64,000 nt of DNA from Ceratodon purpureus (lineage: Eukaryota > Streptophyta > Bryopsida > Pseudoditrichales > Ditrichaceae): positions 3,790,988-3,854,987 of the forward strand of contig CM026427.1 of the NCBI GenBank assembly GCA_014871385.1. The letters run 5' to 3'. Below the pieces are notes generated by a model. The model ran no database searches and was not told the origin of the DNA. It saw nothing but the letters and a program-made list of their open reading frames with translations. Below, piece after piece: positions 10,740 to 23,530 of the stretch. Positions within the stretch are counted from its first letter, which is position 1. Every line of letters begins with the position of its first letter. The position numbers and the translations under genes are program-made.

Positions 10740-13110
10740 CCTACCACGCCGTCGCCCGTGGCTCGTCAACGTTGTCACTACCGGTTGGGGGGGGGGGGTG
10801 GGGGAGGTGGAGATGGGTTGGGTCGCGAAATGTGGGAGAAGCAGGGTTACCTCATCTCAGCACGACACAAGGTACGGCCAATAACTGTTTGGATTCTTCG
10901 AATGAATTGCTTCGAGGTTCTTAAGAAACCCCCCCTGAACGTATTCATATGTCACTGCACAGAAAACACCACTTCACTAAGGGGAGCCAACGCAGCATCG
11001 GTTTCAGGGGTGCGCTTGACAATCCTTCACGTAAGTACATTGCCCAGTGTCAGTACATACTGTCCTTTCCACTTCCACACTGTGTCCATGTCTTTCACTT
11101 TTACTTGTACTTCACTTTCTCATTGAGATCCTTCCAGTACTTTGTGCTAATAGCGACAGAAAGTGCAAGGATAACAAAGTGCTTTCGAAGTAACCTGGTT
11201 ACCATAGACAGTGTGGGACCTATTCAGCACACGGAAGTGTCATGTAAGTGACGATACTACTGCTAACAAGGTTTCGGCCAGCTTGACTACAAAGCAAGTG
11301 GCCCTCGAAGTGAATAGCCACTGCCTAACAGGGGTCGAGTGTGGGTAAGAAAAATGACAGCAAGTACTAAGGGAAAGCAACAACCAATCAAGGAAACGGG
11401 CATCAGACGGGCTTCGAATTGCGTTGGCAGTAAATGACAGTGTCGAACAGGGTTCTCTGGCTCATTCAGTGGAAGCAAGTGTTTAGCCTCGTCCGAAAAA
11501 CATGCCGGAACGATGGGCCGGTCCGCGCAACACTGCGGAAGTACTTCGTGAACAAAAGCTGCCCAGGAAGCGATTTCCAAGCAGGCACAGTGAAAGCCAG
11601 TGCTTTGTACATCCCGGAAACGGGCAGAGTCCACGGTCACGGCTGAAGTTCTTACCAACAGAAGTTCAAGGCCAATCACAGCGTCGCCCGCGCAAGCACT
11701 TCTTCCCGCAAGTTTGAAGACTAAGAATTGCGGATGGTCAACAACTTCCCAAGGCCAGTATCAGGTAAGCATAAAGTTCTTCTGGAGTCCGCGGCAGGCT
11801 GACTCACTGGAAGCCCGTGTCCTGAACGTAACCGCGAAACAAGTCAGAGGTGAAACCCAATTGTTGTGCAAAAAGTTTAACACCATCTCTGGTAGTACGT
11901 AAATGCAATTGGATCGACGCTTAAAAAAAACCCAGGCATGGTTAAAATAATCTTACTCGACAAGTACCTGTCCACGAGGTGTATCTGCCCGGTGCTGGTA
12001 TCAAGTCAGGAATGGTTCCAATGAATTGGTTGTGTCCTAGAAGACTGGAAATCACAGAAACATACTCAATATATGAAACAAAGGCCTCTCTTCGAAGCTA
12101 AAGGTGCACTAGGAAAACATGACTAAAGAGACGCGAATCAGAACCTACCACATGTTGCCCAAATTCAGTAACAATAATACATGATCCACATCAATGCATT
12201 TATAAAAGGCTCGTACCCCACCCCGAAGCCTATCATTTCTAGCAAAGTCAAGATGCAAGTAAGGTGACGTTTGTGCAAAGTTTAATTTCGAACCGGGGCA
12301 GTGTACAATGTTTTTGAAGTCATGAGCGTGGAATGGGGTTCCTTACAGTTGTTGTAAACTCGGGTTCGAAGCTGTCACGAGCATGGTAAGACTCGCTGGG
12401 ATTGTACCTGACAACTGATTGTTGGACAGGCTCCTGTTGACACCAAAAGAGTTAGTAGCCTGAGCATTTAATGCGGATGATTGCCCAAAAAGAACTTCAA
12501 ATGAACCTCGTGGGCTTGGCTTACAGTCTTTCCAGTGCTTTCACATTGGCTATCGATTTGGTCATCCACAACGAAGATCATATGCTCAGCATCAGAGAGC
12601 TTCAAGTAAAGGATTCATTCGAACATTCAACATACAAGAAATTTGTTGAAAAGAAAAGTAGATCTACCCAACATATTAAAAATTACTCTAAAACCAACTA
12701 CCGAGAGCCAATCGTCATAGAAACAAATACAAGCCAATCTGAAGTCAGAGACTTACAACAAGATGGCTCGTATCATGAAGTATAAAATCGTGACAAAGCA
12801 GGGAAATAGTTGAATTACCTTTCAAAACTATTTAAAATCTTTCGAAAAAATATGATGTACGAATATGCATCACCAAAATATGGTGCTTTAGCTGTAAGTT
12901 TGATGTAATCCACATGCAAGGTGTTCGATTCGAGTAGGTCTAACGAACGTAGACATTCGAAGACGATGTTAAGAAATTTGAAGTACTCCAACTTGCAAGA
13001 CTGATGGCTGAATTGGTCTACTTTATAGCTTTGTGCACTACTATTTTATATTGGTTAATCATTCAGAAGATTGGTTGAAAGCACCATAACATGAAGCAAG
13101 CTAACCTGAT
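10740..13110. other. Stretch without a supported gene
   Basis: It holds a G-rich tract at about 10,785-10,810 and several open frames with no recognisable domain. It lies downstream of the SMC4 relic; I looked for the missing SMC4 C-terminal exon (QFIIIS...LRNNMF-like) and did not find it. Confidence 0.4.
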
Positions 13111-13120
13111 GAAAACAAAC

Positions 13121-16100
13121 AGCTTTGTCTTTTGTCCTCTCCTGGATATAATGACCCAGAATTGATACATTCTTGAAATCTGCAATCAGCAACCGACCCA
13201 GAGAGCCGTTAATAACACATATAAACACGTCACGGAAATTATTCTTAAGTACTGTTCACCAACAACGCACCAGGTAAATATTTATCAGCCTGGTTTTAAA
13301 AATTCAGAACCACAGTTGGAGGAGATGCAGATGTAATATTTTGATATTCAATTGCAAACTTCAGGTGCCAAAAATTGATGTCAACTTACCAAGAGCTGCG
13401 TCGATCTCATCCATGACATACAGAGGGGTCGGCTTGTAATGATGAAGGGCAAATACGAGGCCTAATGAGCTTAAAGTCTACAAACCACACAAACAATATT
13501 GAGTCTTCAGTTTCTATGCCACTTACCCAAAAGCAAGTTCACTAATATTACCAACTAGTATACTGTTTGGATGGGTTTCTCATCTCTACATGCACATTAC
13601 TCTGACAAGAATGGGAATCACAGAGTGAAGAACTCAAAGATCTCCATTGACAGTCCACATTGCTTTGGTTGCGAATGACCATCCCGTTAATCTACTCTGA
13701 CATGATGTATCTGCTCTGAAACACATTGGAAAACGCGTTACCATTCACAAGTGTTTGGATTTAATCGAACCTGTTCCCCTCCAGATAAATTGGCTATAGC
13801 TTTCCAGCTTTTCTTGGGTGGCCGGACAGTGAAGACAACACCCTCTGCTCAGGGTCTAGAGAATCCACAAGCTCAAGTTCCGCATCACCTCCCACGGTTA
13901 TCATCTGCACAAGTTGCGGATGAAAATGGCCAAAGTCGCATGTCAGAGCTTTTATGAAGGCATGTGGATGAGCAACATGCTTAACCGTTAAAAATCGGTT
14001 CAAATCAAACCATACACCAAAACGTTCTGCAATATCCGGCATCAGATAAACATTAGCAGAACTGACAAAGGAAGTGCTTCAACCAACATCAAGAAAGGTG
14101 TCTTGCGAACTAGTCAACGACTTAAGAACCTAGAGCTCTAAGTACATTGAAAGGTTACATCATAACTAGAAACTACTCTTGCTACCTTAAAATTGATCGA
14201 GGGGAAACAGACAGAGATCTGATACATGTCCTTCAGTTTCATTGAAATGGTATTAAAACCTCCCATGAACTCGTCTAACCTGCAGCAGAAATCAAGCGTG
14301 TTCACTATCTTGCAATGTTAAATCTATACAAGCATCTCTCCTTCAATTGATCATATCGGGTTTGAGGTTTTGATGGCATTTTGATGAATAACGTTTACTT
14401 CATTAGACATAATCATAGATACAAATAGACAAAAAGCATCAAACTAACTTGTCTGGCCTTGGAACATCAGTAACGCACAGGAAACACGAAGGAAAGTATC
14501 GTGAGTTCAACCTTCTCTTTCGTAGATCGTCGTGATTCTTTTTTATCTCATGAGCCGCTTGGGAGCCCTCATTGAGCTCCCGTATTCTTTCATCATACGT
14601 GGCTGCCTTCCGTCGATACCTGGGAAGTTATTAAAAAATTCAAAGCTCTCATTAGGTGTAGCACAACCAAGAAGGAATATGGTAGTATGAAATCCAGACT
14701 ATGTGTCTAGCGCTATGTACCTGCAAGTGATTAAGGACATCCCGGTCAGAGGAACTTACTCTGCAATCGAGTCCTAACTTGGCTGCATCTCCTTGATTTG
14801 CCCTTCAAGAACTTTGACTCTTTCCTTAGCACGAGCCAGGCTGATGTCTCCAGAAGGCTCTTTAAGGGACACTTCTAAAAGAGAGTGATCAATTCCTTCT
14901 TTTTGTATTCTGTACAAAGGGGAAAAAAAAACATTCAGCACTTTCGTCGTTTGCCCTGCAGAGCAAGCGTCCATGGATTTATCGTATCGCATTATCTTAC
15001 AAGAACACAAGATACAGTAAAATGAGGTTCAGCTCATGTGATACGTCAATACGAAGTGACTGATCCTTCCTGCGGCCAAAAAAAAGTATTCTCTTTCAAG
15101 CAATGCCTAATTTGAACAACGGAGTGGGTCATGGATAAATTCGATAAATACAAGAAGCACAAAATTGAAGAATGGGACTGACTGTTCAATGTGATCCTGC
15201 AACTTTTTGCTCAAGTCCTTCAATTCCCTTTTACAAGCATCTGCCTTCCCTTCCCATAATGGAGAAGTCTCTTTGATGTCCTTAATCTTGAATTCAGCAT
15301 CCACCTGCAGATAGAAACCAAACATAAGACTTGTCCAAACTCACGATCGATGCAAGTTCACAAGAATGCTTCACTGCAGAACTGTTCCACTGCTGAGCAA
15401 AAACACTAAATCTATTTGACAAACCTCCATTGCACGCAGTTACATGATGATCTTTTGACGCTCCGCACGCTCCTTCTTGGTCACTTCTAGCTCCTCAGAG
15501 TGTTTAGAAAGAGCCTGAGAAAACAAGCGTCTGCTGAATATTTTCAGGTTTAACTAATTAATGCCAGATTCCATTAGAACCGAGACTTGTGCACTTAAAG
15601 GTGATGTAAACAAGCAAGCTGCCCATCATCAAGGGAAACGAACTCTACTGCTCCTATTACAGATTTCGAACGCCATTTGGAAAGGTTTACATAATGGAGA
15701 TTTGGTAAAAGATCGTGATACATTGGCGTCAAGGCCAGTAGTAGAAAGCATGGAAGGCAGAGTTCTGTATCCAAAATAAAACCTCTTGCAGCTGGGTGAA
15801 TTTCTCTTGTATTACGAAGGCCTTGGATTCAACATTCTTGAATTCGTCTTTTTTACTCTCCTTGTCTTGATTAAGTTTTTCTTTGTCCTTGGTACCATCT
15901 TCGATACCTTTTTTGAGCTTCTCGATTGCTTTACCACTCGTCGATATTTGGACCTGCCTCCTATTGATTTCAGTACTTGCTTTGTTTATATCCTGAAGCA
16001 CATTGTCCATGATGTCAGAGTTAGCGGCATGTGCAAAAATTCAATGATGTCTTCATATGTAGAACTTGCACAACAGCAAACACATTATTGAGTCCACAGG

Positions 16101-16832
16101 AAAGGAGATAGAATTATATCCAATGAAGACCCATTTCTTACAGGATTACAATACAGTTATAGATGGAAAAAGCAACTGAATCAGCAAAATTGCAGTACCT
16201 TCTGAAGCTTCTCGACCAATGCCTTCTTTTGCTTGAGTTCTTCCCCTCCAGCATTTTCCATTTTGTGTTGGAGGTCCTCGGCCTGTGGAAAAGTAAGAAT
16301 ACGAGTATCACTCTCCAAAAGCCTGTTACAACATAGGAAGCATGAACCTCAGGGATATTCACATTATTTACCACCTCCTGGAGGACAACAACTAAAGTGT
16401 TAAATAGCAATTGCACCTTAGCTCGTAGTTTACTCGACTTCTTATTCAGATCGGCAAGGAGTGCTTCTCCTTGAGCTACTTCGATGTCCAGGGACTGGAT
16501 CTGGTCAAGCACCTCCTTATTTGGCACCGCACTACTCTTCAAAGCTTCGAGTTGCTTGCTTATGGACCACTCTGCTGACCTTTCAGGGCCTCCAACTGCG
16601 CAAGAAAAGACCCAATCGCTGGGTATGAGTCCGTATAGCTTAGGGAGATGAAACGATTCAACGCCCTGTTCTGTTAGGAGAGGAAAAAGAACAGAAAGGA
16701 GGGAAATAAATCTAGCACCTAGAAGCACCAAATTATTGGGGTATAATGAGAATGCATACCTCCATTTTTATCTTAGCAATATCCAGCTCTAGCTTAGAGA
16801 CGGATTTCAGAGCGAAATGATTTGAGAGCCAA
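13121..16832 (-). pseudogene. SMC4: SMC4 (condensin) C-terminal half, decayed fragment
   Basis: SMC4 is the ATPase core of condensin. At least ten exons match its distal coiled coil and C-terminal ATPase lobe in order: 16760-16832 (SKLELDIAKIKME), 16417-16595 (KQLEALKSSAVPNKEVL), 16199-16282 (LQHKMENAGGEELKQKK), 15783-15992 (DINKASTEINRRQVQIS), 15425-15514, 15183-15304 (VDAEFKIKDIKE), about 14774-14909, about 14520-14635 (YRRKAATYDERIRELN), about 14220-14280 (LDEFMGGFNTISMKLKDMYQ), about 13750-13910 (MITVGGDAELELVDSLDP then LSGGEQ), about 13392-13480 ([11 protein letters not shown], Walker B/D-loop) and 13121 upward (FKNVSILGHYIQERTKD). Splice phases fit where checked. It is broken: a TAA interrupts exon 15425-15514, a TAG sits at 14774-14776, and a one-base shift follows DSLDP. 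The N-terminal half with Walker A and the hinge, and the last exon, are absent. The fragment begins about 50 bp after the neighbouring transposase stop. Confidence 0.85.
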
Positions 16833-16883
16833 CTGTAGCACCGGTCCAGTTACAGAACTACGTCGTCCACATTTCATTTGATC

Positions 16884-19800
16884 TCAATGCGCATTATATG
16901 TTTGCCTCTCCTCGACATTGGAGAGAATTGCCTCTCTTGTTTCTGGCGTCATCTTGAATCGTGGATTCTTCTTATTGCTTTTGTACTGCACCAACTCCAC
17001 CCTCGATTGCACAACCAGATGTGAGTAGTTCCATGCCTTGGGCTCATCCCCCAGTAGCTCGTATCTGTACGACCCTGCGTCGCGCCCCACACTACGAATT
17101 CGTCTGTAATAGGTTCCACTGATCAGCATTGTATCCTTCGGCCACGTACAACCCCACCCATCAGTGAATGTGCTATTGTTATTGTGGACAGGCATGTCAC
17201 ATAGCACCAAGAAGAACCGGTCGCCATGCTCAGGTCGGTCCGTATACACGACATATGTGTCCCCTGTCTCGACCCGCTCCGCTTCTGACTCCAAGTCAGC
17301 GTCTTCCTCGCCCTCTCCAAATAGATCGTCGTCAAAGTGCGCAGACCTTTCTTCTGGTGCATGGCTGGTTCCTTCCACGCCGTCTTCCCCCATCAGTGGC
17401 TGAGCCTCATTGAGCGGTGGAACAACCCCTTGTTCAGAGGTCTGTCCCATCTCTCCATTTGGTCGCTGGAGCCGTGTCCCCTGTCCCGAGCTCTTGCAGT
17501 TTGCAGACACGCGCGCGTTAGGAATCCAGAGTTATCAGAATCCCAAAGTAGTTATTCCTTAAAAAAGTAGTGTCTGAAGTGCAAACCTGGAATTGGGGAC
17601 AAACTCACCGGAATTGGTGTCAACGGTTGCAAGACCGTCAAGGTCCAATGCTTGACATGATTCTGCCTCGCACACAACATCGGGTTGTCGTCCATGCACT
17701 CCCTGCAAAAGCATGCTAGCTGTCGCATATGTAAGTATGTCACATTGTTTGGAGACACGGAAGAAACAGAGTGGACTGATCTAGTGCCAGGTATGCTTCG
17801 GCAGTCAAGGTCTCGTGTCCTGTCCACTGCGCTTGCTTCGATCAGATGGAAGTACCGTATAAGACTTTTCCGTGCTTGTCCATATGCACGGTGCTCTTCT
17901 TGCTCCTTGCGATTACAAAAGTCGACGACATCAGCCGCACTTTGTAGCTTTGTACGAGACTCAAAGTTCATCTCCTCACGTCGTATGGCACACTTCAACA
18001 TCGCCCCGGCCCCATCATGTAGCCCCTTCCCGTGTCCACTGCCGAAGTAAGACCACACCATGCGACACCCATTGGGTAACTCGGGACTTACAGTCGTGGA
18101 GGGATACCTGCAAGATAAGCGATATAAAACCCCTAGAGAAATTAAAGAGCACATCCCTTATCAGATTGAAAATGCTCATTACAAAGTTATCTGCATGACT
18201 ACACTCTGAAGCAATAGACATGAATAGAATCTTGGATAAAAAATTCCAGGTACGAGACTCATGGTTTTGCAGCCTACCAAAAAGAAAGTGTTATTTGCTT
18301 GCTACATAAAAAGAAGCGGAAAAGTCAAGTTCATATTTCCAGCGAGTCTCAACTCTTTGCTCTAATTTCAGGTTCAATTGAAGTTCAATTTAACAACTAG
18401 TCATTGCATTTCGCAGTCACAAGCTACATATTTCTTTGTAGACAAATTCTAACAACATTGAGGGTAATGTTTTGGTCCGCGTTTCAGGGGGGCTCCTGAT
18501 GCAGACTTCGGCCACTAACATGCAGGCTATAACGTCAGCTGCTCTTCTGCTCACAAGCTACGCCAGATCTCTAGATAGAGCACAAGCAACTGTCACCAAT
18601 CACCACAAAAAGATCACGCCCTCCTACCTTGTCACAATTGCACAAAAACAGGCACTAGAGAAAACATTCTTGAAAGGCTCACTCTGTTATTCAGGGCTTT
18701 GCACCATCATCAGTCAGTCTCCAAGCGTCTTTTCTTGTATGACCTTTCAGCCAAATTTTGCTTGATTGCCGAACCATCACAATGACGATTGCTTCTAATC
18801 TCCAGTCTAATGTATCAGGTGGATACATACTTGGGGAGAACCCCCGACGCTCATCCTACATGGTTGGTTTCGGCAACAAGTACCCTCAGCAACCAGACCA
18901 CCGGGCGGCATCTGTGCCATCCGTTACTGCTCTACCGCAGCGAGTTCAATTACAACAGCAGAAACCCCAATCCAAATGTGGCCACTGGTGCGATCATTGG
19001 CGGCCCAGATAAAAACGACTACCTCAACGATGTGAGAAGCAACTTTCAAGGAATGGAGCCTACAACTTACATCAACTCTCCCAAAATCAGAATCTTAGCG
19101 GTTCTTGCAACTCGTGCCTACTCTCACTTACCCGTCGCACATCAGCAATTCCAAGATCCAATGCAAACCCTTCTAGCTGATACAGAAACAGACGCCGAAT
19201 TGTAGACTCAATAATGTAGACGGAAAAACAGGATTTGACAAGCTACTTTGTAAATCCGATGAACTAACCGACCGGTTGATTGTACAGCTAGTTAGAAACA
19301 GGAGCATTGATTAACCATCTTTGATAGCTAGCAGTGTATCATTTACATATGTAGGCTCTCCAGGTTCATAGAGAGAAGGTGCAAGCAGACATGACTAGAA
19401 TATACTAGCCATGGCTATGATCGATATGCTTATCAACACCATCTTGGTGTGATTATAAACAGCTCTTTCAATGTTAAACTTTTGAACCAAGTCTTGCTCT
19501 TCACAGAAAGGCTCCAACACAGTGCAATAGCAGCACTATCACTATTCTAATTTCTGTGTACTATGATCTGATATAAGATGATACAGAACTACTTTGATAT
19601 GAGCGATCAACCTGGGTCGTCATAGTATGCTTGCAACGTTTGTCCAAATCTAATTCCAGATGAGATGCTCAGCCTCATCATCATTCAGAACCACATTCCA
19701 AATTCAAGCAACATATGTGCATTGAGTCCAATTCACAAGAACTATAATTAACACATTACCTAAGTATGCACTCTCAGCTCTCCTACCTTAACAACGAACA

Positions 19801-22800
19801 CTCGCATACTGAATTTGATCACTATTATAAACCCAGTTCATCTCTCAGTACCACATTCGGGACACGAACTTAAGATAGACACCGAAGCTCCTTTAATTGC
19901 AATTCTCCACGAAATTGCAATTGACTGCTAGGCAGGGAAGAGGCCAACTGAAATGCATCATCAGCTCCCTCATTAAAGTTCAGATCTCGATACAAAATCA
20001 CTAACGAATCTTCACCGCCTCAAAATCCCAATGAAGCTCGCACTACCAGCGGACACCAGAACGGTCAAGGAAATCCTCAGCTACCACCGAATTCACCCCC
20101 GGAAATAAAAGGTAGCAGAAATGCGTCCCACGAACTCTCTTCCAACGCCTAAACCATGAACAGTCACACACAAACTGCATTTCACCACAATCAACCTAGC
20201 TTCGCTTCCAGTACCACGAAACACCATAGCACACCCCGAAGCTGATTCAACTCTTCACCAAAACAAGCACCACAGGAATGTAGTCGCCCAAACAGAACAC
20301 CAGCACTCATTCCAACTCTCCAAACGAGGGCAAACAACGGTTCATAGGAATACCTGGAGACGTGGTACCAACACCGTCTTGATTTGAATTGCGCTGCGCA
20401 TCCGTCAGACCAAACGATGTGCTCGTTTGGTCTGATTCCCCTCCCCGTTAAGTGTTTCCAATGCAACGCAAAGCAGTGTTGGACAAAAAGGGTATCGTGC
20501 TCAGGGGCATCACTGATATAGTAGTGGTACTCTGTCAAGAGCTTCGGAGCACTGGAAGTCTGATCCGCAAGATAAATTGGATTCCAGCGATAGCAAATGT
20601 GCACCAGAATTGTAATCTGGTGCTGCAACCAATGCATGGTCTGAAGCTCGTGATAAGGCTGGAAAGTGTAATTTTCCGCGAAGTCCACGGCTGACAAAAT
20701 GGATTCAGGGGGGAATGTGTCGATGGACTCTTTGTATCGTTCTGCCTGCCACTTGGCTACATAATTGTGAATGATAAATGGCCGCAGCTTCTCCGTAAGA
20801 TAGTCCAAATAGACCCGCGCAGGGGTATTCTGGTATATCATCCGCATTACTTTATTCTCCTTCCCGGCTCGTGTCGTGCCATGCGCCACCATCTCGAAAT
20901 TATGCCATTGCATCTGGAGAGGGCCTTCGTTGTCCATTTCCCTCGGACATAGAGCCAGCATATCAACCCCACATAGGTCGCATGTTCCTTTAATGCATGG
21001 TTGTGCGTGCCAACCGTCTGCCTCCACTGGGCAGAGCACGGTGTGCCACATGTCGGTCAGTCCATCTAATTGGGTTAGGTTCGCATGGCATGTATCCCGC
21101 TGATCCTCTCGCTGGCACACTGTGGCTGACTCTGCAGTTGCCGGGCTGATGCACACCTCGCAGTCACAGCTGCAGTGTCTGCCGTGTATACCCTTCGCCG
21201 CTGATCGCATGTTGTTCCAACCCGTCGTCAACTCGGCCATTTCGCAATGATACCGGCATGCACAGGTATTCCTTTCTGTGAGCCGCCTCACGTAAAAGGG
21301 CTTCAAGAGCTCAAAAGCTCGTAACCCCACCACTCTTTGCTCGTTCACTTCCCTGAAGCGGGCATGGAACTCCAACTGCAGTACTCCACGAATCACGAGT
21401 CAGAGAAGACGTGGTGTGGTATCTCGTAAAATCAAGATGAACCATGCACAAATTCCACAGATTAATTCCAACGGATGCTGACTTCTATTGCTTGGCTATA
21501 TCACATTCACCGCCACATCCTAACGGTCACCATGACTTGCACATGAATTGCCACACGGAAAGCAATGAAGACTCCCCTTACAGGTAGAGGGTTGATAGGA
21601 TCGTTCATACCTGCGACACCTGCAAGTAATGGGTCGCGTGCGCTTCGTGTTCCTTTGCTGAAATCCGCCGTCTTTTCACGTCCTTCTTGTTGGGAGAGAC
21701 AGTGGTCTCCGTCTCCCACCAAGAGCAAACAGCGCCGTGGTCCTCTGAACTAAGAGCGTCGCTCCTCCGTTTTCTGTCCCCCCCGGCCCATAAATTTTCA
21801 CCCGTCTCATCAACTTCTGCACGGCGCTGGTAAGCCTTGCGAACTAAGTACCGTGACGCCCCTAGAGCCTTGCAAAGCATACGCTGACTCTCGCCCTTGG
21901 AGACTGCTGCTGTCAGTACTATGTTCCTCACCTTCGCTTTCCCTTCAATACTGGTATTTCGTAATGTTTGTAGCGCCCCTCTGATACTCTGAATCGTTGT
22001 GACAGGCACACTTCGGAGGTTTTGAACTGCCGTGCATAACTCAGGGTCGACGGCTCGGATTTGGTCATCTACGCAAACACGATGCCACACCATCTTCTTC
22101 TCTTCGTCAGAGAAACCCGCTTGTAGGAACTGCATCACGCTTGTGACGATTTTTGAGGCTGTGTAGAGGCACCTCCTATTGCGAGGAGTCAGCTGTAGAC
22201 AGTCACCATCGTCCTCACAGCCATCAGCCCTCCAGTCATTAGTCTCAGTCTCACATTCCGCAGCTTCCTCCTGCAATTCTGGCCCGCTGCCTTCACCGCC
22301 GACATGCTCGGCCTCCCCACCGAGGTCCCACTGCTCTTCGCCCTCGTTTAGATCTACATGAGGTTCTTCTCTTGGTTGGCGATCCGAACATCCTTCACCT
22401 TCTGCAGTGGCCCCGGCCCTCCTCAGTTCACCCTGTTGAACTCGACTTCTCCACGTCCTACGGTGCTCTCGTTTCTGCTCCACCCTGCAACAAGTATGCA
22501 GACCATAGAAGACATCGTCAGACAGTGTCACTTGTAGAACCCGCTCTTGCGCCCGCTAGAATCCATTAAAGACTCCAAAGGTATGGACTACAGAGGATTC
22601 CCAGACACAGACGACAAGATCCACATCAATGACTCCCACCACCATTATCGACACGAATGTGCACCTCTGGAGCCGTAGTCGTTCTTGCTCCTGTGCCTCC
22701 TGTATTTCAGTCTCCCGACGCTGGCTACCCTCAATCCTCAATTCCCTCCGAACATGCAGTGAATTCCGACTATGCTTATTCCTCGCGTTTCCCATGTCTG

Positions 22801-22960
22801 ATGCTTTCAGAATGCAAACTCTACCATACCGAAGACTATATACCCTCTTAGCGACACCATTTCAGTGCTATACCTTCCAATCCAGCGTCGCTTCTATCCT
22901 TTCATGTGTTACCTCACACACAGCTGCGATATTCGGGCGGTCATTCTCTACGCATCACAG
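16884..22960 (-). CDS. Transposase of the DFAEN type (five or more exons)
   Basis: Phase-matched exons: about 22665-22795 (charged helix [13 protein letters not shown]), 21620-22484, 20354-21375, 17609-18107 and 16884-17492, with GT-AG borders; a further exon at about 22874-22955 ([16 protein letters not shown]) probably precedes them. The 21620-22484 exon ends in a basic [17 protein letters not shown] segment. The 20354-21375 exon has a cysteine/histidine-rich middle ([22 protein letters not shown]), then [11 protein letters not shown] and [16 protein letters not shown], two acidic motifs that look like catalytic aspartates of an RNase H-like DDE enzyme. The 17609-18107 exon continues with [18 protein letters not shown], whose HGKG..D pattern is typical of this protein group, and CFCRECMDD. 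The last exon is acidic and ends in a globular domain ([19 protein letters not shown]). No stops break these exons. The role in transposition is inferred from family resemblance. Confidence 0.65.
18488..19203 (+). pseudogene. GH9 endoglucanase (cellulase) C-terminal fragment
   Basis: Two exon-like blocks match the end of plant glycosyl hydrolase family 9. Block 1 (18488-18651) reads [20 protein letters not shown] and [13 protein letters not shown]. Block 2 (from 18819) continues [29 protein letters not shown], then [20 protein letters not shown] and [17 protein letters not shown]. These are the conserved substrate-cleft and catalytic-end motifs of GH9. Block 2 is broken by two frameshifts (one right after the VD at its start, one around 18,950), and the junction after IAQKQ has GC rather than GT. 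The N-terminal two thirds are absent. It lies inside an intron of the minus-strand transposase gene, so it was captured by or inserted into the transposon. Confidence 0.8.
19210..20190. other. Intronic/non-coding filler inside the transposon
   Basis: Between the GH9 fragment and the next transposase exon I see no coding similarity. It is moderately AT-rich and without tandem repeats. Confidence 0.4.
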
Positions 22961-23169
22961 AAAGTCACGGAGGCAGAGTTAGGATCAAATTAATTTAACT
23001 GTACACAAGAGCAGGAAGCGTGCCCACATCGGGGAGCAATGTAGACTAAAACCTTTATAGTCTTGCACTTCTATTTTAAAATCCAGAATCACACCAGAAG
23101 CAGCCGTCGACATTCCAGTGATATGACTTTGACGGGCTTGAGCATACATTAATTCCAGGAACATAATTC

Positions 23170-23530
23170 TTAAAAGCAGAGATATAAGCTGATACTCCTA
23201 TGGTTCGGGAGAGGAAGGCACATCCAAAAGATTACCTTACTGTGCAGAGACCAACTGACATACCGCGTGGTGCTCATTAGATCCTCCATGCACCTGCCAC
23301 ATTCAGAAACGATCAACAAAAGAGAAGACAGCAAAGGAAATAAGTGCAATTCAAACAATTTGCTGGATGCAATTTCTATCCTTGTTGTCTGCTCAAGACG
23401 AACCTAAAACTAAACATCAACAATAGTATTGTTCATAGAAATTTGTGACATGCTCCTTACTTTTCTCGGCAATTCCGTTCAGTATTGTCCACAAAGACAA
23501 AATTCGGGGGATTCATTGACTGATGAATCG
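23170..23530 (-). CDS. Probable 5' exons of the transposase
   Basis: Two short frames resemble coding exons: about 23455-23530 (HQSMNPPNFVFVDNTERNCREK, with a GTAAGG donor) and about 23225-23290 (CGRCMEDLMSTTRYVSWSLHS). Together they would form a small cysteine-bearing N-terminal region (NCREK..CGRC). Orientation and spacing fit the downstream transposase, but no family match supports them independently. Confidence 0.3.

Noticed and set aside
10737-11126. Open frame with a poly-glycine run
   Set aside because: The glycines come from a G homopolymer tract; the rest has no domain.
13121-16832. SMC5 or SMC6 as the identity of the coiled-coil relic
   Set aside because: The NAGGE, EINRRQVQI, GGDAELELVDSLDP and LGHYIQERTKD segments match SMC4 in order; the SMC5/6 idea came only from the coiled coil.
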